The notes below the pieces were generated by a model. The model saw nothing but the letters and a program-made list of their open reading frames with translations. It searched no databases and had not been told where the DNA came from. A stretch of 64,000 nt of DNA from Rhizobium sp. L43 (lineage in GTDB: Bacteria > Pseudomonadota > Alphaproteobacteria > Rhizobiales > Rhizobiaceae), in assembly GCF_002531725.1 (NCBI RefSeq), contig NZ_NWSQ01000033.1, positions 1-64,000 on the forward strand. Direction: 5' to 3'. Both the position numbers and the translations under genes were made by a program. Positions 34,011 to 43,163 of this stretch are shown here, in pieces; position 1 is the first letter of the stretch, and each line of letters starts with the position of its first letter.

Positions 34011-34385
34011 CTAGCCGTCGGCGGAATCGAAACGCGAGCGGGCGGCGCGCACGGCATCGTGGTTGGCTTCCGCCCAATTCAGAAGCTGCGACAGCGGCTG
34101 ATAGAGCGAGCGGCCGAGATCGGTCATCGAATATTCGACGCTCGGCGGCTTGGTCGGGAAGACTTCGCGATTGACATAACCGTCCCTCTGCAGGTCGCGC
34201 AATGTCTGCGTCAGCATGCGCTGCGAGATATCGGGAAGCAAGCGCCGCAGCTCGCCGAACCGACAGGGCTTGGCCGCCAGAACCTCGAGCAGCAGCGTCG
34301 ACCATTTGCCGCCGATATGCTGCATCATGTCCCTGACCGGGCAATTGGAAAAATCGAGCCCGGCGAGATCGATCTCACGCCGCAT
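34011..34385 (-). CDS. HxlR family regulator
   Basis: 124 residues from ATG 34385 (MRREIDLAG). The winged helix includes CPVRDMMQHIGGKWSTLLLEVL, FGELRRLLPDISQRMLTQTLRDLQRDGYV and PPSVEYSMTDLGRSL, all classic for HxlR (landmarks only). A single Cys at the start of the domain could sense redox or electrophiles, as in related YodB/QorR proteins. It is divergent from an NmrA/QorB-like gene, which it probably controls. A GTG at 34421 is an alternative start. Confidence 0.9.
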   Translation of the reverse strand: MRREIDLAGLDFSNCPVRDMMQHIGGKWSTLLLEVLAAKPCRFGELRRLLPDISQRMLTQTLRDLQRDGYVNREVFPTKPPSVEYSMTDLGRSLYQPLSQLLNWAEANHDAVRAARSRFDSADG

Positions 34386-34550
34386 CCCCCGGCATCCTGT
34401 TCTTGAGGCTGAGGACCTCACCGCTCATCTGCTGGTTCCCTTTTGGTAACGTAGAGCCGAAAAACTGCCTCCTTTACACCGTGAAGTCAATTCCTATTTT
34501 AGTGCTACTCTCTTTTTGAGACCACATGAAAACGGAAAAGGAAGCGACTT

Positions 34551-35459
34551 ATGAGCGAAACCATCCTGGTCACCGGTGCTGCCGGACAGCTCGGCCAGCG
34601 TGTCATCCATCACCTCATCGAGACCTACAAGGTCGCCTCCGGCAACATCGTCGCGGCGACGCGCAGCCCGGAAAAGCTCGCCGAGCTCGCAAGCAAGGGC
34701 GTCGTCACCCGCAAGGCCGATTTCGATGACGTGGCCGGACTGGAGAAGGCTTTCGCCGGTGTCGACCGGCTGCTGATCATCAGCACCGACGCGCTGGATA
34801 CCCCCGGCAAACGCCTCACCCAGCACAAGGCGGCCGTCGCTGCCGCCACCAAGGCGGGCGTCAAGCACATCGCCTATACCTCGATGCCGGCGCCCGACGA
34901 TTCGCTCGTCACCTTCGCACCCGACCACCTCGGCAGCGAAAACGCCATCAAGGCGAGCGGCGTCGCCTACACGATCATCCGTGACGCCTGGTATCACGAC
35001 AACTATCTGCACGGCATGCCACACAATCTCCAGGGCGGCAAATGGTACAGCGCCACGGGCGACGGCAAGATCTCGACCATTTCGCGCAACGACTGCGCGC
35101 TGGCGATCGCCGCGGCCCTTGCCTCCGGCACCTCCGATAGCGCCACCTATACGCTGACCGGCGCGCAACGGCTGACCAACAGGCAGATCGCCGCCATCGT
35201 CTCGGATGTCGCCGGCAAGCCGCTCGAAGTGGTCGACGTCAATGACGAACAGCTCGGCCAGGGCATCCGCGGCGCCGGCCTTCCCGGTTTCGTCGCCGAC
35301 ATGCTGGTGTCGGCCGACGCCAACACCCGCGCCGGCAAGTTCGACATCGTCACCGAAGACTTCACCAAGCTGACCGGCAAGCAGCCGCAGCCGCTGAAGG
35401 ATTTCTTCGTGGAGCATAAGGCTGCTTTGACGGCGACAGGCAATGCCGGAGGCCATTGA
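34551..35459 (+). CDS. NmrA/QorB-like NAD(P)H-binding oxidoreductase
   Basis: 302 residues. The N-terminal Rossmann motif is ILVTGAAGQLGQRV; VKHIAYTSMP and IIRDAWYHDNY fit the QorB/NmrA atypical SDR group, which lacks the standard YxxxK site. Members reduce quinones with NADPH. AAGGAAGCGACTT precedes ATG 34551. The gene is divergent from an HxlR regulator, a pairing widely seen for quinone- or electrophile-responsive reductases. Confidence 0.9.
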   Translation: MSETILVTGAAGQLGQRVIHHLIETYKVASGNIVAATRSPEKLAELASKGVVTRKADFDDVAGLEKAFAGVDRLLIISTDALDTPGKRLTQHKAAVAAATKAGVKHIAYTSMPAPDDSLVTFAPDHLGSENAIKASGVAYTIIRDAWYHDNYLHGMPHNLQGGKWYSATGDGKISTISRNDCALAIAAALASGTSDSATYTLTGAQRLTNRQIAAIVSDVAGKPLEVVDVNDEQLGQGIRGAGLPGFVADMLVSADANTRAGKFDIVTEDFTKLTGKQPQPLKDFFVEHKAALTATGNAGGH

Positions 35460-35467
35460 GCCTTTAT

Positions 35468-35570
35468 GCTGCATCCCTGCGCGAGTCGCAGGGATGCAGC
35501 GAACTCCGATTCTGGATCCCTAATCACGTCAGATGAGGCACTCACGGCGCCGACGCGCCGCAGGGTCGCC
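35468..35570. repeat. Dispersed palindromic element between converging genes
   Basis: Begins with a perfect 14-bp inverted repeat (arms GCTGCATCCCTGCG, 35468-35500) 8 bases after the oxidoreductase stop, then CACTCACGGCGCCGACGCGCC. It is related to the element at 26893-27045. The hairpin may also stop transcription of both converging genes. Confidence 0.7.
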
Positions 35571-35572
35571 CT

Positions 35573-37405
35573 TCAGAATTGCGAAACGAAGCCAGGCGGT
35601 TTCTCCCTAAGATCAAGCCCGTATTCAAGCTCGGCACGCATCCAGAGCACACCGCTTTCATAGGGATCGTCAGACATTGTCTCAGTTCGCGCGTCGGCGA
35701 CATTGCCGTCAGGCCAGTTCTTGACGCACGCGACGTTCTCGCGTTTCCGCTCATTCCGGTCGATCGCACACCATTCTCGTTGTTCGTCGAACGGAACCCA
35801 AGCGAGACCGTCCCGGAAACAGGTGATGGCTCGATATTTCGGCTCGATGACAATGTTTCCGGCGGCGTCCGCAATCCCCCAGAGCAAGGTTCCGTTCGAA
35901 TTCCTGGAGACGCGCTGTCCGCCATCTGGTTCGCAACGCAACTTTGATCGCCGATCTTCCAGGCGGCGCGGCTCGGAGACTTCGCGTCCTGATGCGTCGA
36001 TCCAAAATTTCCGTCCATCCTTCGAGACCGCATAGGCGCCGGAATCGGACTGCATCTCATCGAACTGGGGAGCGAGGGCCATCACACCGTTGCTGTCCAG
36101 TATTCCCCATTTGCCCTCAACCTTGACGCCGGCATAGCCATCGATGAAACCAGATTGGGTCTGAAATGACGGCGGATCGACAAGCAGTTTGCCGTCCTGC
36201 TTCAGAAATCCCCATTTTCCATTGTACCGAACCGATATGGGGAATTCGCAAGTCAAGTATGTGTCGTCAAAGAGATACGGAACCGTCGGCCTTTCGTCCG
36301 CTCCGACGACCTGAATGCGGCCGCCGTTGTGCATGAGTTTGATACCCGAAGGACATACCGCCAGCGTCTTCCCGTCCTCCGGGTTCGGGACCAGATTCCC
36401 GGCTCGATTGAGCCCAATCCACCGGCCATCGGCCAATACCCTTGCCACCTCACCGGAATAACCGGGCAGTCTCGCATCGTCAAACAGACGCCCGCCAAGC
36501 AACCGTCCCGCCTCGTCAAGAACGCCCACTTTCTGGTCTTCGGCCACACGGTAAAAACCGTTTCGATAGCCCTGGATTCTAAATTGCTGTGGGGAGAGAA
36601 TAGTTTGACCGTCCCGGCCGATCACGCCGCATTGGGTGGCGTCGGCCCGGTCACGTTGGCTGGACCGGCCTCGGTGTCCGTCCGACCCGCCATAACAGAC
36701 AATTGCTCTTCCTCCGCTGAGTTCACCAACTGTTTCGAAGCGAGGCTCGATCTTCCAGGTCCCGTCGGGAGCAAGCAATCCGTATCGTTTATCTCCCGGT
36801 TGAGCCGCCCAGACGAAAGTGCCAAATTCGAATTCTTTAATGGCCAGCTCGTCCTTCAGGATCTTCCCCGAAGGCAGATCTATGAGCAGATAGTGCCGGT
36901 TGTCTCTTTGGAGAAAAAGTTCCCGGGCCGTAAAGCGTAAAAGGCCATAGGATTCCGACGCGATCGCCTTGCCGGGACGAACGAGCGCCGCCCCGGCACT
37001 GAATGGAATGGCACGCGCATAGTTCGGCGACAGCAGAAACTTTCCCGTTCTATCGATAATTCCTGCCTTGTCACCGACCACCACTTCGGCGTGGCCCTTG
37101 CGAAATCCCCGGGCAAGATCGAACATCGGGGCAATCACCATCTCGCCACTCGAATCGATATAGCCGAATTTGCCCTCGGAGCGCACGGCAGCCAGCCCCT
37201 CCGAGAAAGGAAGCGCAACTTCGAACTTGCGATCGATCCGCGGTTCTAGCATCGCTCTGTCGATATAGCCGCAAAGAGCATAGACGCCGCCGCACCTTTC
37301 CACCCATCTTTCCGGCCGGGGATCGGCGACGCCTGTTCCAACGGAGCAGAGCAAACACGCCCATGCCGCGGTGATAAACATAAGTTGACGAGCAATAACT
37401 CTCAT
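35573..37405 (-). CDS. WG-repeat exported protein
   Basis: 610 residues from ATG 37405 with a signal peptide (MRVIARQLMFITAAWACLL and so on, cleaved near GVADP). The rest is made of repeated units such as GKFGYIDSSGEMVIAPMFDLA, KAGIIDRTGKFLLSPNYA, GKWGFLKQDGKLLVDPP and GKWGILDSNGVMALAPQFDEM (landmarks), the WG/KWG beta-repeat. I count at least eight. WG proteins are exported or surface-bound with no fixed function. Base composition is a little lower in GC than neighbours. It converges with the oxidoreductase gene. Confidence 0.88.
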   Translation of the reverse strand: MRVIARQLMFITAAWACLLCSVGTGVADPRPERWVERCGGVYALCGYIDRAMLEPRIDRKFEVALPFSEGLAAVRSEGKFGYIDSSGEMVIAPMFDLARGFRKGHAEVVVGDKAGIIDRTGKFLLSPNYARAIPFSAGAALVRPGKAIASESYGLLRFTARELFLQRDNRHYLLIDLPSGKILKDELAIKEFEFGTFVWAAQPGDKRYGLLAPDGTWKIEPRFETVGELSGGRAIVCYGGSDGHRGRSSQRDRADATQCGVIGRDGQTILSPQQFRIQGYRNGFYRVAEDQKVGVLDEAGRLLGGRLFDDARLPGYSGEVARVLADGRWIGLNRAGNLVPNPEDGKTLAVCPSGIKLMHNGGRIQVVGADERPTVPYLFDDTYLTCEFPISVRYNGKWGFLKQDGKLLVDPPSFQTQSGFIDGYAGVKVEGKWGILDSNGVMALAPQFDEMQSDSGAYAVSKDGRKFWIDASGREVSEPRRLEDRRSKLRCEPDGGQRVSRNSNGTLLWGIADAAGNIVIEPKYRAITCFRDGLAWVPFDEQREWCAIDRNERKRENVACVKNWPDGNVADARTETMSDDPYESGVLWMRAELEYGLDLREKPPGFVSQF

Positions 37406-37578
37406 CCTAGCGCCCCGATTGAAGAAACTAGGAGATGCTCGTGTGTTGGAAATATGGCCGCTTCGCAGGTCGGATGTCACGAGCACAGGAATCCTGCACC
37501 GTCATTCGGGCACGGGAAACCCTTGCAGGGCAAGATAGTCGCCGCCAATACGCAAAAAGGAACCGACCTTCCTCAAAC

Positions 37579-38325
37579 CTACTGCCCGCAAGCCCTGCAG
37601 AACCGCCGCACCGTTTCCGCCATACCATATTCCAGCGCATCGGCGGTCAGTCCGTGGCCGATCGAAACCTCGGCCAGATCAGGAATGCGCTTCACCAGTG
37701 TGGGCAGGTTCGCCACCGTCAGATCATGACCGGCATTGACGGCGAGGCCGATCGCCAGGGCCGCGTCCGCCGTCCGTCCGAGCGCTTCAAGGATCGGGGC
37801 AGCCCGCTCCGGCGCGTCGTAACAGCCGCCATAGGGGCCGGTGTAGAGTTCAATCCGGTCGGCGCCGACCGCCTTGGCGATCTCGACGGCTTCGGTGTCG
37901 CCATCGCCATCGGCAAACAGTGAGACCCGGCATCCCATCCTCTTCAGCCGCGCGACGGCATCGGTCAGGAACGCGCGGTGCCTGCGGAAATCCCAGCCGT
38001 GATCGGAGGTCGCCTGGGCGGGATCGTCGGGCACCAGCGTCACCTGCTCAGGGGCCGCGCCGGCGCAGAGCTCGAAGAATTCCTCTGTAGGGTAGCCCTC
38101 GATGTTGAATTCGGCCGCGGGGAATTCATCGTCGATCAGATTGCGGATCACAGGCAGGTCGGAGAAGCGGATGTGCCGCTGGTCGGGACGCGGATGCACC
38201 GTCAATCCGCTGGCGCCGGAAGCAAGGGCCACACGTCCGAGCGCTTCGACGCTCGGCCAGGGCAGATCGCGCCGGTTGCGCAGCATGGCGATGGCGTTGA
38301 GGTTTACGGAGAGCTTGGCGGGCAT
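37579..38325 (-). CDS. pdxJ: Pyridoxine 5'-phosphate synthase
   Basis: 248 residues, TIM barrel. It joins 1-deoxyxylulose 5-phosphate and 3-amino-1-hydroxyacetone phosphate into pyridoxine 5'-phosphate, the last ring-forming step of vitamin B6 synthesis. Landmarks: MPAKLSVNLNAIAMLRNRR, SGLTVHPRPDQRHIR with the catalytic His, FNIEGYPTEEF with the catalytic Glu, VTLVPD, IELYTGPY and VNAGHDLT. ATG 38325 is the family start; a longer in-frame opening upstream lacks any family match. Confidence 0.95.
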   Translation of the reverse strand: MPAKLSVNLNAIAMLRNRRDLPWPSVEALGRVALASGASGLTVHPRPDQRHIRFSDLPVIRNLIDDEFPAAEFNIEGYPTEEFFELCAGAAPEQVTLVPDDPAQATSDHGWDFRRHRAFLTDAVARLKRMGCRVSLFADGDGDTEAVEIAKAVGADRIELYTGPYGGCYDAPERAAPILEALGRTADAALAIGLAVNAGHDLTVANLPTLVKRIPDLAEVSIGHGLTADALEYGMAETVRRFCRACGQ

Positions 38326-38766
38326 GGCTGGCATCCATCGGTCACGGAAATAAGAGGCCCTGCTTTTAAGGCAAGTGCCGTGCGATGGCCAACGAGATTC
38401 GCAGATGGATGCGATGCAGATCGCTGATGGGCCAGGGCATTCACCCCGCCCGTACCGCAAATAGTAATTCCCGTCGCCTTTGAAGATGACCGGCAGATAC
38501 CGCAGCGCAGCAGATGTTTTGCTGCAACACACCCGGCAACCGGCGCAAAATATGCCGTCACGTTGCTATCCCATTTAAAAGAGATTATTTTTAGCACTTA
38601 TAAAAAAGATCGTTCACGCATAACGTGGACATTGTATCGCGTAAACGTAGGCCGCGTACTGCTTCTTTCCCATGATAAGAATGCCTAGAGGAAAACCCCA
38701 CTCGCCGCGCCCGGGAAGCAACTGGCAAATCCGCATGAGGTGCAACACGATGCCCTAGGAGGGTTC
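38326..38766. promoter_or_regulatory. Divergent promoter region of pdxJ and the MerR-LuxR gene
   Basis: 441 bases without a gene. It is AT-rich around 38570-38650. A near-perfect dyad, GTTCACG (38612-38618) and CGTGGAC (38624-38630), could be an operator for the regulator gene downstream. AGGAGG just before 38767 is its ribosome site. Confidence 0.45.
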
Positions 38767-39459
38767 ATGCCAGACGTTTCCAAACGCCTGTTTGCTACCG
38801 CCGGTATTGCGTCGGAGGCCCGGTCGAAATACCGGTTTCTGCCTTCGGCCGCGCTGCCGCCGGATCTGCCAGACGGTCCCGTGCCCATTGCCGACATGGC
38901 CAACGCATTTGGCGTTACGCACAGGACACTGCATTTTTACGAAGAAAAACGGTTGATTTCGGCCAATCGCATCGGCCTGATGCGGGTCTACGGACAAGAC
39001 GACGTGATGCGCATGGCGGTTATCACCGTCTGCCGCGAGACAGGCATGCCGATCGCCGTCATCCAGGAACTGATGGACGAGCTTCGCAAGGCCGATTCGC
39101 AGGAAAGAGCCGAGGGGATGTTCCGCGAGGCCCTGCAGGTGCGCAAGCGCGAGCTGACAGCCGAAATGTCGACGCTGCACCGCCAGCTCCAGCAGGTCGG
39201 CGACCTCCTGGATTTCGACGACAGCATCGAAGAGCCGCCGTTGAACGACAATCGGGACAGCGCCAGCCTGACCCCGCAGGAGCGGCGTTGCCTGGAACTG
39301 ATGGCGGAAGGTTACTCCACCCAGCGCATCGCCCGGGCGCTCGACCTTAAGCATGACGAGACTAGGGATCTCGAAGCCGGAATCATCTTGAAATTCCGCG
39401 CCAACAACCGCTTCCAGGCCATCGCCAAGGCGGTTCTGCTCGGCATCGTGCAGGCCTGA
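38767..39459 (+). CDS. Hybrid regulator: MerR-type N-terminus plus LuxR-type C-terminus
   Basis: 230 residues from ATG 38767 (AGGAGG upstream). Residues about 40-125 match a MerR helix-turn-helix and wing: IADMANAFGVTHRTLHFYEEKRLI, RVYGQDDVMRM, ITVCRETGMPIAVIQELM (landmarks). A coiled-coil helix follows (about 120-155). Residues about 165-230 match a LuxR/GerE helix-turn-helix: LTPQERRCLELMAEGYSTQRIARALDL, FRANNRFQAIAKAVLLG. Two DNA-binding domains of different families in one short protein is unusual. No cysteine-rich effector site is seen. The target is unknown. Confidence 0.82.
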   Translation: MPDVSKRLFATAGIASEARSKYRFLPSAALPPDLPDGPVPIADMANAFGVTHRTLHFYEEKRLISANRIGLMRVYGQDDVMRMAVITVCRETGMPIAVIQELMDELRKADSQERAEGMFREALQVRKRELTAEMSTLHRQLQQVGDLLDFDDSIEEPPLNDNRDSASLTPQERRCLELMAEGYSTQRIARALDLKHDETRDLEAGIILKFRANNRFQAIAKAVLLGIVQA

Positions 39460-39502
39460 ACACCCCTCCGACGGCCGCCACCGTCGCCTCCCCCGCCAAT
39501 CA

Positions 39503-40630
39503 TCAACGGACGATCGTCAGCGTCTCCGCCGCGCGTGTGATCGCGGTATAGAGCCAGCGCTCCCGCGTGTCACGAAACGCCCAGCTCTCGTCAAACAGCA
39601 CAACGTCGTTCCATTGTGAACCCTGCGCCTTGTGAACGGTGAGCGCATAGCCATAGTCAAACTCGTCGTAGCGCTTGCGGGTGTTCCAGGGGATCTCGCC
39701 TTCGACATCCTCGAAGGCCTGTTTCAGGAGCTTGATCTTGGCGGCTCCCCGGTCCATGTCGTCGTCCTCGGGACGGACCAGCAGATTGATGCCGGGCTTC
39801 GTCGTTTCCTTGGACGAAGTCATCACCTGCCAGAGCGAGCCGTTGAGCAGGCCCTTGGCCGGATCGTTGCGCAGGCAGACGAGCTTGTCGCCGGTCTGCG
39901 GATAATCGGCGTTGAAACCTTTCAGCTCGCGCAGGCGCTGATTGTAGCGGCGCCGCGTCCGGTTGGTGCCGACGAGCACTTGGTCGGCCTTCATCACCAG
40001 ATCCTGCGTCACCTCGTTCTTCGAGATCACCTTGGCCGTGCCGTAATCGCCATACGTCACCTCATTGCCTTCGCGCACCTGCATGGCAAGCTTGATGATC
40101 GGATTGTCGCGCGCCTGGCGGTGAATGTCGGTAAGCAGGTAATCCGGGTCCTGATTCGTGAAGTAACCGCCGCCGCTGACCGGCGGCAGCTGGCCGGGAT
40201 CGCCGAGTACCAGGATCGGCGTGCCGAAGCTCATCAGGTCCTTGCCGAGCGCCTCGTCCACCATCGAGCATTCATCGACGATGATCAGCGCCGCCTTGGC
40301 GACCGGGCTCTGCCGGTTGATCGAAAACATCGGCGCGATCGAAGTCTTGCCGGTTTCCTCGTCCTCCACCGCCTCTTCGCCGCGTGGCCGGTAGATCAGT
40401 GAATGGATCGTCCTGGCGTTGGAGGCGCCGCGTGAGCGCAGCACCTGCGCGGCCTTGCCGGTGAAGGCGGCAAACAGCACGTCGCCGTCGACATTCTCGG
40501 CGAAATGCTTGGCAAGCGTCGTCTTTCCCGTTCCGGCATAGCCGAACAGGCGAAAGAGCGGCGAGCGCCCTTCATTCAGCCATTTCGAAACAGCCTTGAG
40601 GGCTTCGTCTTGTTGCGGCGCAAATTGCAT
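39503..40630 (-). CDS. RecD-like superfamily 1B helicase
   Basis: 375 residues. Walker A is FGYAGTGKTTLAK, motif Ia FTGKAAQVLRSRGA, Walker B IIVDECSMVD, motif III LGDPGQLPPVSG, then a UvrD_C_2 module with DYGYALTVHKAQGSQWNDVVLF and the final YTAITRA (landmarks). It lacks the long N-terminal region of RecD2, so it is the compact form found in many alphaproteobacteria and phages. It would unwind DNA in repair; there is no RecBC partner in the window. Confidence 0.9.
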   Translation of the reverse strand: MQFAPQQDEALKAVSKWLNEGRSPLFRLFGYAGTGKTTLAKHFAENVDGDVLFAAFTGKAAQVLRSRGASNARTIHSLIYRPRGEEAVEDEETGKTSIAPMFSINRQSPVAKAALIIVDECSMVDEALGKDLMSFGTPILVLGDPGQLPPVSGGGYFTNQDPDYLLTDIHRQARDNPIIKLAMQVREGNEVTYGDYGTAKVISKNEVTQDLVMKADQVLVGTNRTRRRYNQRLRELKGFNADYPQTGDKLVCLRNDPAKGLLNGSLWQVMTSSKETTKPGINLLVRPEDDDMDRGAAKIKLLKQAFEDVEGEIPWNTRKRYDEFDYGYALTVHKAQGSQWNDVVLFDESWAFRDTRERWLYTAITRAAETLTIVR

Positions 40631-40732
40631 GATTGCACGACTTGGCAGGATTCGCGGGCGTTAGGCAAGGCGGAAACTGATGTGGCAGGGCCGATGACGG
40701 CAAGATCCCGGCCGAACCGTTCGGCTGGGCAA

Positions 40733-41659
40733 TCATAGCTCCCACCGCCGGTCCATGCCGCTCGTGCCCATCGATGGGTCTTGCGCGATGGCATCGCTCA
40801 AAAAGTCCAGAACCGTTTTGACGCGCAACGGCATGTTGCGTCGTGAGGGATAGACGACAGTGATCGGCAGGCGGCTCGGCTGAAAATCCGCCATGACAGG
40901 GATCAGCCGGCCGGCGGCGATATCGGGCACGGCGAGGATATGGGAGAGCACCGCCAGGCCAGCGCCGGCGAGGGCTGCCCTGTGAATGGCGACGGCGTTG
41001 CAGGCGGTCAGCCGCGGCGAGATCCTGACGGAGATGTCTTCCGAGCCGTTGGAAAACGACCATGTGCAGGCGTCGCCCGCCCTGTTGTAACAGAGGCATT
41101 CATGGTCCCTGATGTCCCTCGGCTGGCGCGGCGCCGCCTTGCGCGCGAGGTAGGCGGGAGAGGCGACAAGGAAAGCGGTCGTCCAGCCGATCCGCCGGCA
41201 GACGAGGCTGCTGTCGGCGACCGGGCCGAGGCGCACTTCGAGGTCCAGGCGCTCCTCGATCATATCGGAGCTCTGCTCCCTGAACAGCAGTTCCACCGAG
41301 AGTTTCGGATGCACGGCGAGAAGATCACCGAGCCGCTCGCTGAGATAGAGACCGAACGGCGCCGGAACGCTGAGCCTGACTTTTCCGGAAGCCGTGGCGC
41401 CGCCCGATCCGGCGGCATCGCCGAGTTCCTCCACCGCTTCGAGTATCCGGAGCGCCATCGGCAGCATCCGTTCCCCCTCCGCCGTCAGCGACAGACCGCT
41501 CGTCGTGCGATGCAGGAGGCGGGTGTTGAAGTGGCCTTCGAGGCCCGCGACCTGCCGCGAGACCGCCGGCTGCGTCACATCGAGATCATGCGCCGCCGCC
41601 GAAAACGAGCCCGTCTCCACGACGCGCAGGAAGGTCCGCAATGCCGAAACGATATCCAT
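40733..41659 (-). CDS. LysR family regulator
   Basis: 308 residues. The N-terminal winged helix is FLRVVETGSFSAAAHDLDVTQPAVSRQVAGLE; the C-terminal periplasmic-binding-like domain follows (VRLSVPAPFGLYLSERL and so on). A dyad GCATA-N5-TATGC at 41682-41696 lies 23 bases before the start and may be its own site. It is divergent from the AhpD-like gene at 41792, whose promoter carries Rrf2-type boxes, so it may or may not act on that operon. Confidence 0.92.
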   Translation of the reverse strand: MDIVSALRTFLRVVETGSFSAAAHDLDVTQPAVSRQVAGLEGHFNTRLLHRTTSGLSLTAEGERMLPMALRILEAVEELGDAAGSGGATASGKVRLSVPAPFGLYLSERLGDLLAVHPKLSVELLFREQSSDMIEERLDLEVRLGPVADSSLVCRRIGWTTAFLVASPAYLARKAAPRQPRDIRDHECLCYNRAGDACTWSFSNGSEDISVRISPRLTACNAVAIHRAALAGAGLAVLSHILAVPDIAAGRLIPVMADFQPSRLPITVVYPSRRNMPLRVKTVLDFLSDAIAQDPSMGTSGMDRRWEL

Positions 41660-41681
41660 CCCCCACCCCTCATACTTTTGC

Positions 41682-41696
41682 GCATAGGCTTTATGC
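41682..41696. promoter_or_regulatory. Dyad GCATA-N5-TATGC, candidate LysR site
   Basis: 5-bp arms around a 5-base centre in the LysR/AhpD-like divergent region, close to the LysR start. It resembles the T-N11-A-type dyads bound by LysR proteins. Confidence 0.4.
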
Positions 41697-41732
41697 AGCC
41701 AGACTAGGCCGGAATGGCTTTACAGTCCAGAA

Positions 41733-41776
41733 ATTAAGGATATCTTTTATCCATAAGGATATTTTGTATCCTTAAT
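41733..41776. promoter_or_regulatory. Double operator, two GGATA-N5-TATCC dyads (Rrf2 boxes)
   Basis: Two copies of GGATA-N5-TATCC, at 41738-41752 and 41757-41771, lie within a larger inverted repeat whose ends read ATTAAGGATA and TATCCTTAAT. Dyad centres are 19 bases apart. They end 16 bases before ATG 41792. The same dyad occurs once upstream of the Rrf2 gene (45706-45720). Confidence 0.75.
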
Positions 41777-41791
41777 TAGAGGAGAGATGAT

Positions 41792-42271
41792 ATGAGCCAG
41801 CGATTGAACTACGCCCAGCAGTCCCCCGAGCTTTTCAAGAAGTTCATGGAATTCAGCATGGCGCTGAAGAGCAGCGTGATCGACGAAAAGCTGCAGGCCC
41901 TCATCGAGATCCGCGCTTCACAGATCAACGGATGCGGCTTTTGCCTCGACATGCATGTGAAGCAGGCGAAGATCTTCGGCGAGAGCGAATTGCGGCTCCA
42001 CCATGTCGCCATCTGGCGGGAATCGAACCTGTTCGTTCCCCGTGAGCGCGCCGCCCTTGCCTGGACCGAAGTCCTGACAAAGCTGCCCGAAGGCGGCATT
42101 CCCGATGAGATCTACGAACGGGTTCGCGGCCAGCTTTCCGAAAAGGAAATCTCCGACCTGACCTTCGTCGTCATGGCCATCAACGCCTGGAACCGCGTCA
42201 ATGTTGGCTTCAAGACCGTTCCCGGTTCAGCCGACAAGGTCTACGGCCTCGACAAGGCTGGCCTGAACTAA
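41792..42271 (+). CDS. AhpD-like carboxymuconolactone decarboxylase family protein
   Basis: 159 residues, all-helical. The catalytic CxxC with its following His is NGCGFCLDMH (about residues 47-56), as in AhpD-like alkylhydroperoxidases. RERAALAWTEVLTKL is the usual second family motif. It likely reduces peroxides or handles another electrophile through the cysteine pair. GGAGAG precedes ATG 41792. It is the first gene of a set under two Rrf2-type boxes. Confidence 0.92.
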   Translation: MSQRLNYAQQSPELFKKFMEFSMALKSSVIDEKLQALIEIRASQINGCGFCLDMHVKQAKIFGESELRLHHVAIWRESNLFVPRERAALAWTEVLTKLPEGGIPDEIYERVRGQLSEKEISDLTFVVMAINAWNRVNVGFKTVPGSADKVYGLDKAGLN

Positions 42272-42339
42272 TCCTCGCAATTCTTTGAGAAGATTCAACT
42301 TTGACGTTGCCGCACCCCGGCAGCGAACGGAGATCTGTC

Positions 42340-43095
42340 ATGAAAATCGTTATCATCGGCGGAACCGGCCTCATCGGTTCGAAGACTGTCGAACGCCTGC
42401 GCAAGCGCGGCCATGAAGTGATTGCCGCATCGCCGAATACCGGCGTCAACACCATCACCGGAGAAGGATTGGCAGAGGCGCTCGCAGGCGCCGAAGTCGT
42501 ACTCGATCTGGCCAATTCGCCCTCCTTCGAGGACAAGGCCGTGCTCGAATTCTTCGAAACCTCGGGCCGCAATCTTCTCGCCGCCGAAAAAGTCGCCGGC
42601 GTGAAGCGCCACATCGCGCTCTCCGTCGTCGGCACCGAGCGCCTGCAGGAAAGCGGCTATTTCCGTGGCAAGCTTGCCCAGGAAAAGCTGATCAAGCAGT
42701 CCAGCATCCCCTACACCATCGTGCATTCGACGCAGTTCATGGAATTCCTGAACGGCATCGCCCAATCCGGCACCGTCGGCCAGACGGTCCACCTGTCGCC
42801 GGCCTATGTGCAGCCGATCGCCTCGGACGACGTCGCCGACGCCATGGCTGAGGTGGCGCTCGCACCGCCTGCCAACGCGACGGTCGAGATATCAGGCCCG
42901 GAACGGGCCCGCCTCAGCGAACTCGTGGCCCGCTATCTGAAGGCCATGAAAGACCCGAGGACCGTCGAGGCCGATGCCGAGGCGAGATATTTCGGCGCAA
43001 GGCTGAACGACCAGTCGCTCGTTTCCGACGACAATCCGCGGCTCGGTTCGATCACCTTCGAAGAGTGGTTCGCAAACTCCGCCCAGCCGAAGTGA
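42340..43095 (+). CDS. NmrA-like NAD(P)-binding protein
   Basis: 251 residues. The Rossmann motif is KIVIIGGTGLIGSKTVE; the rest (VKRHIALSVVGTERL, YTIVHSTQFMEFL) fits the NmrA/YwnB-like atypical SDR group. ATG 42340 follows CGGAG. It lies 68 bases behind the AhpD-like gene and 68 bases before the cupin gene, so the three are likely one transcript. A Rrf2 regulator next to a NAD(P)-binding protein recalls the ywnA-ywnB pair of Bacillus subtilis. Substrate unknown, probably quinone-like. Confidence 0.9.
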   Translation: MKIVIIGGTGLIGSKTVERLRKRGHEVIAASPNTGVNTITGEGLAEALAGAEVVLDLANSPSFEDKAVLEFFETSGRNLLAAEKVAGVKRHIALSVVGTERLQESGYFRGKLAQEKLIKQSSIPYTIVHSTQFMEFLNGIAQSGTVGQTVHLSPAYVQPIASDDVADAMAEVALAPPANATVEISGPERARLSELVARYLKAMKDPRTVEADAEARYFGARLNDQSLVSDDNPRLGSITFEEWFANSAQPK

Positions 43096-43163
43096 TTTCA
43101 CTTGCCCTCAGGACACGGCCGCTCGGGCGCGTCCTCTCCACTCCAGCAACACGGAGATTCCCC

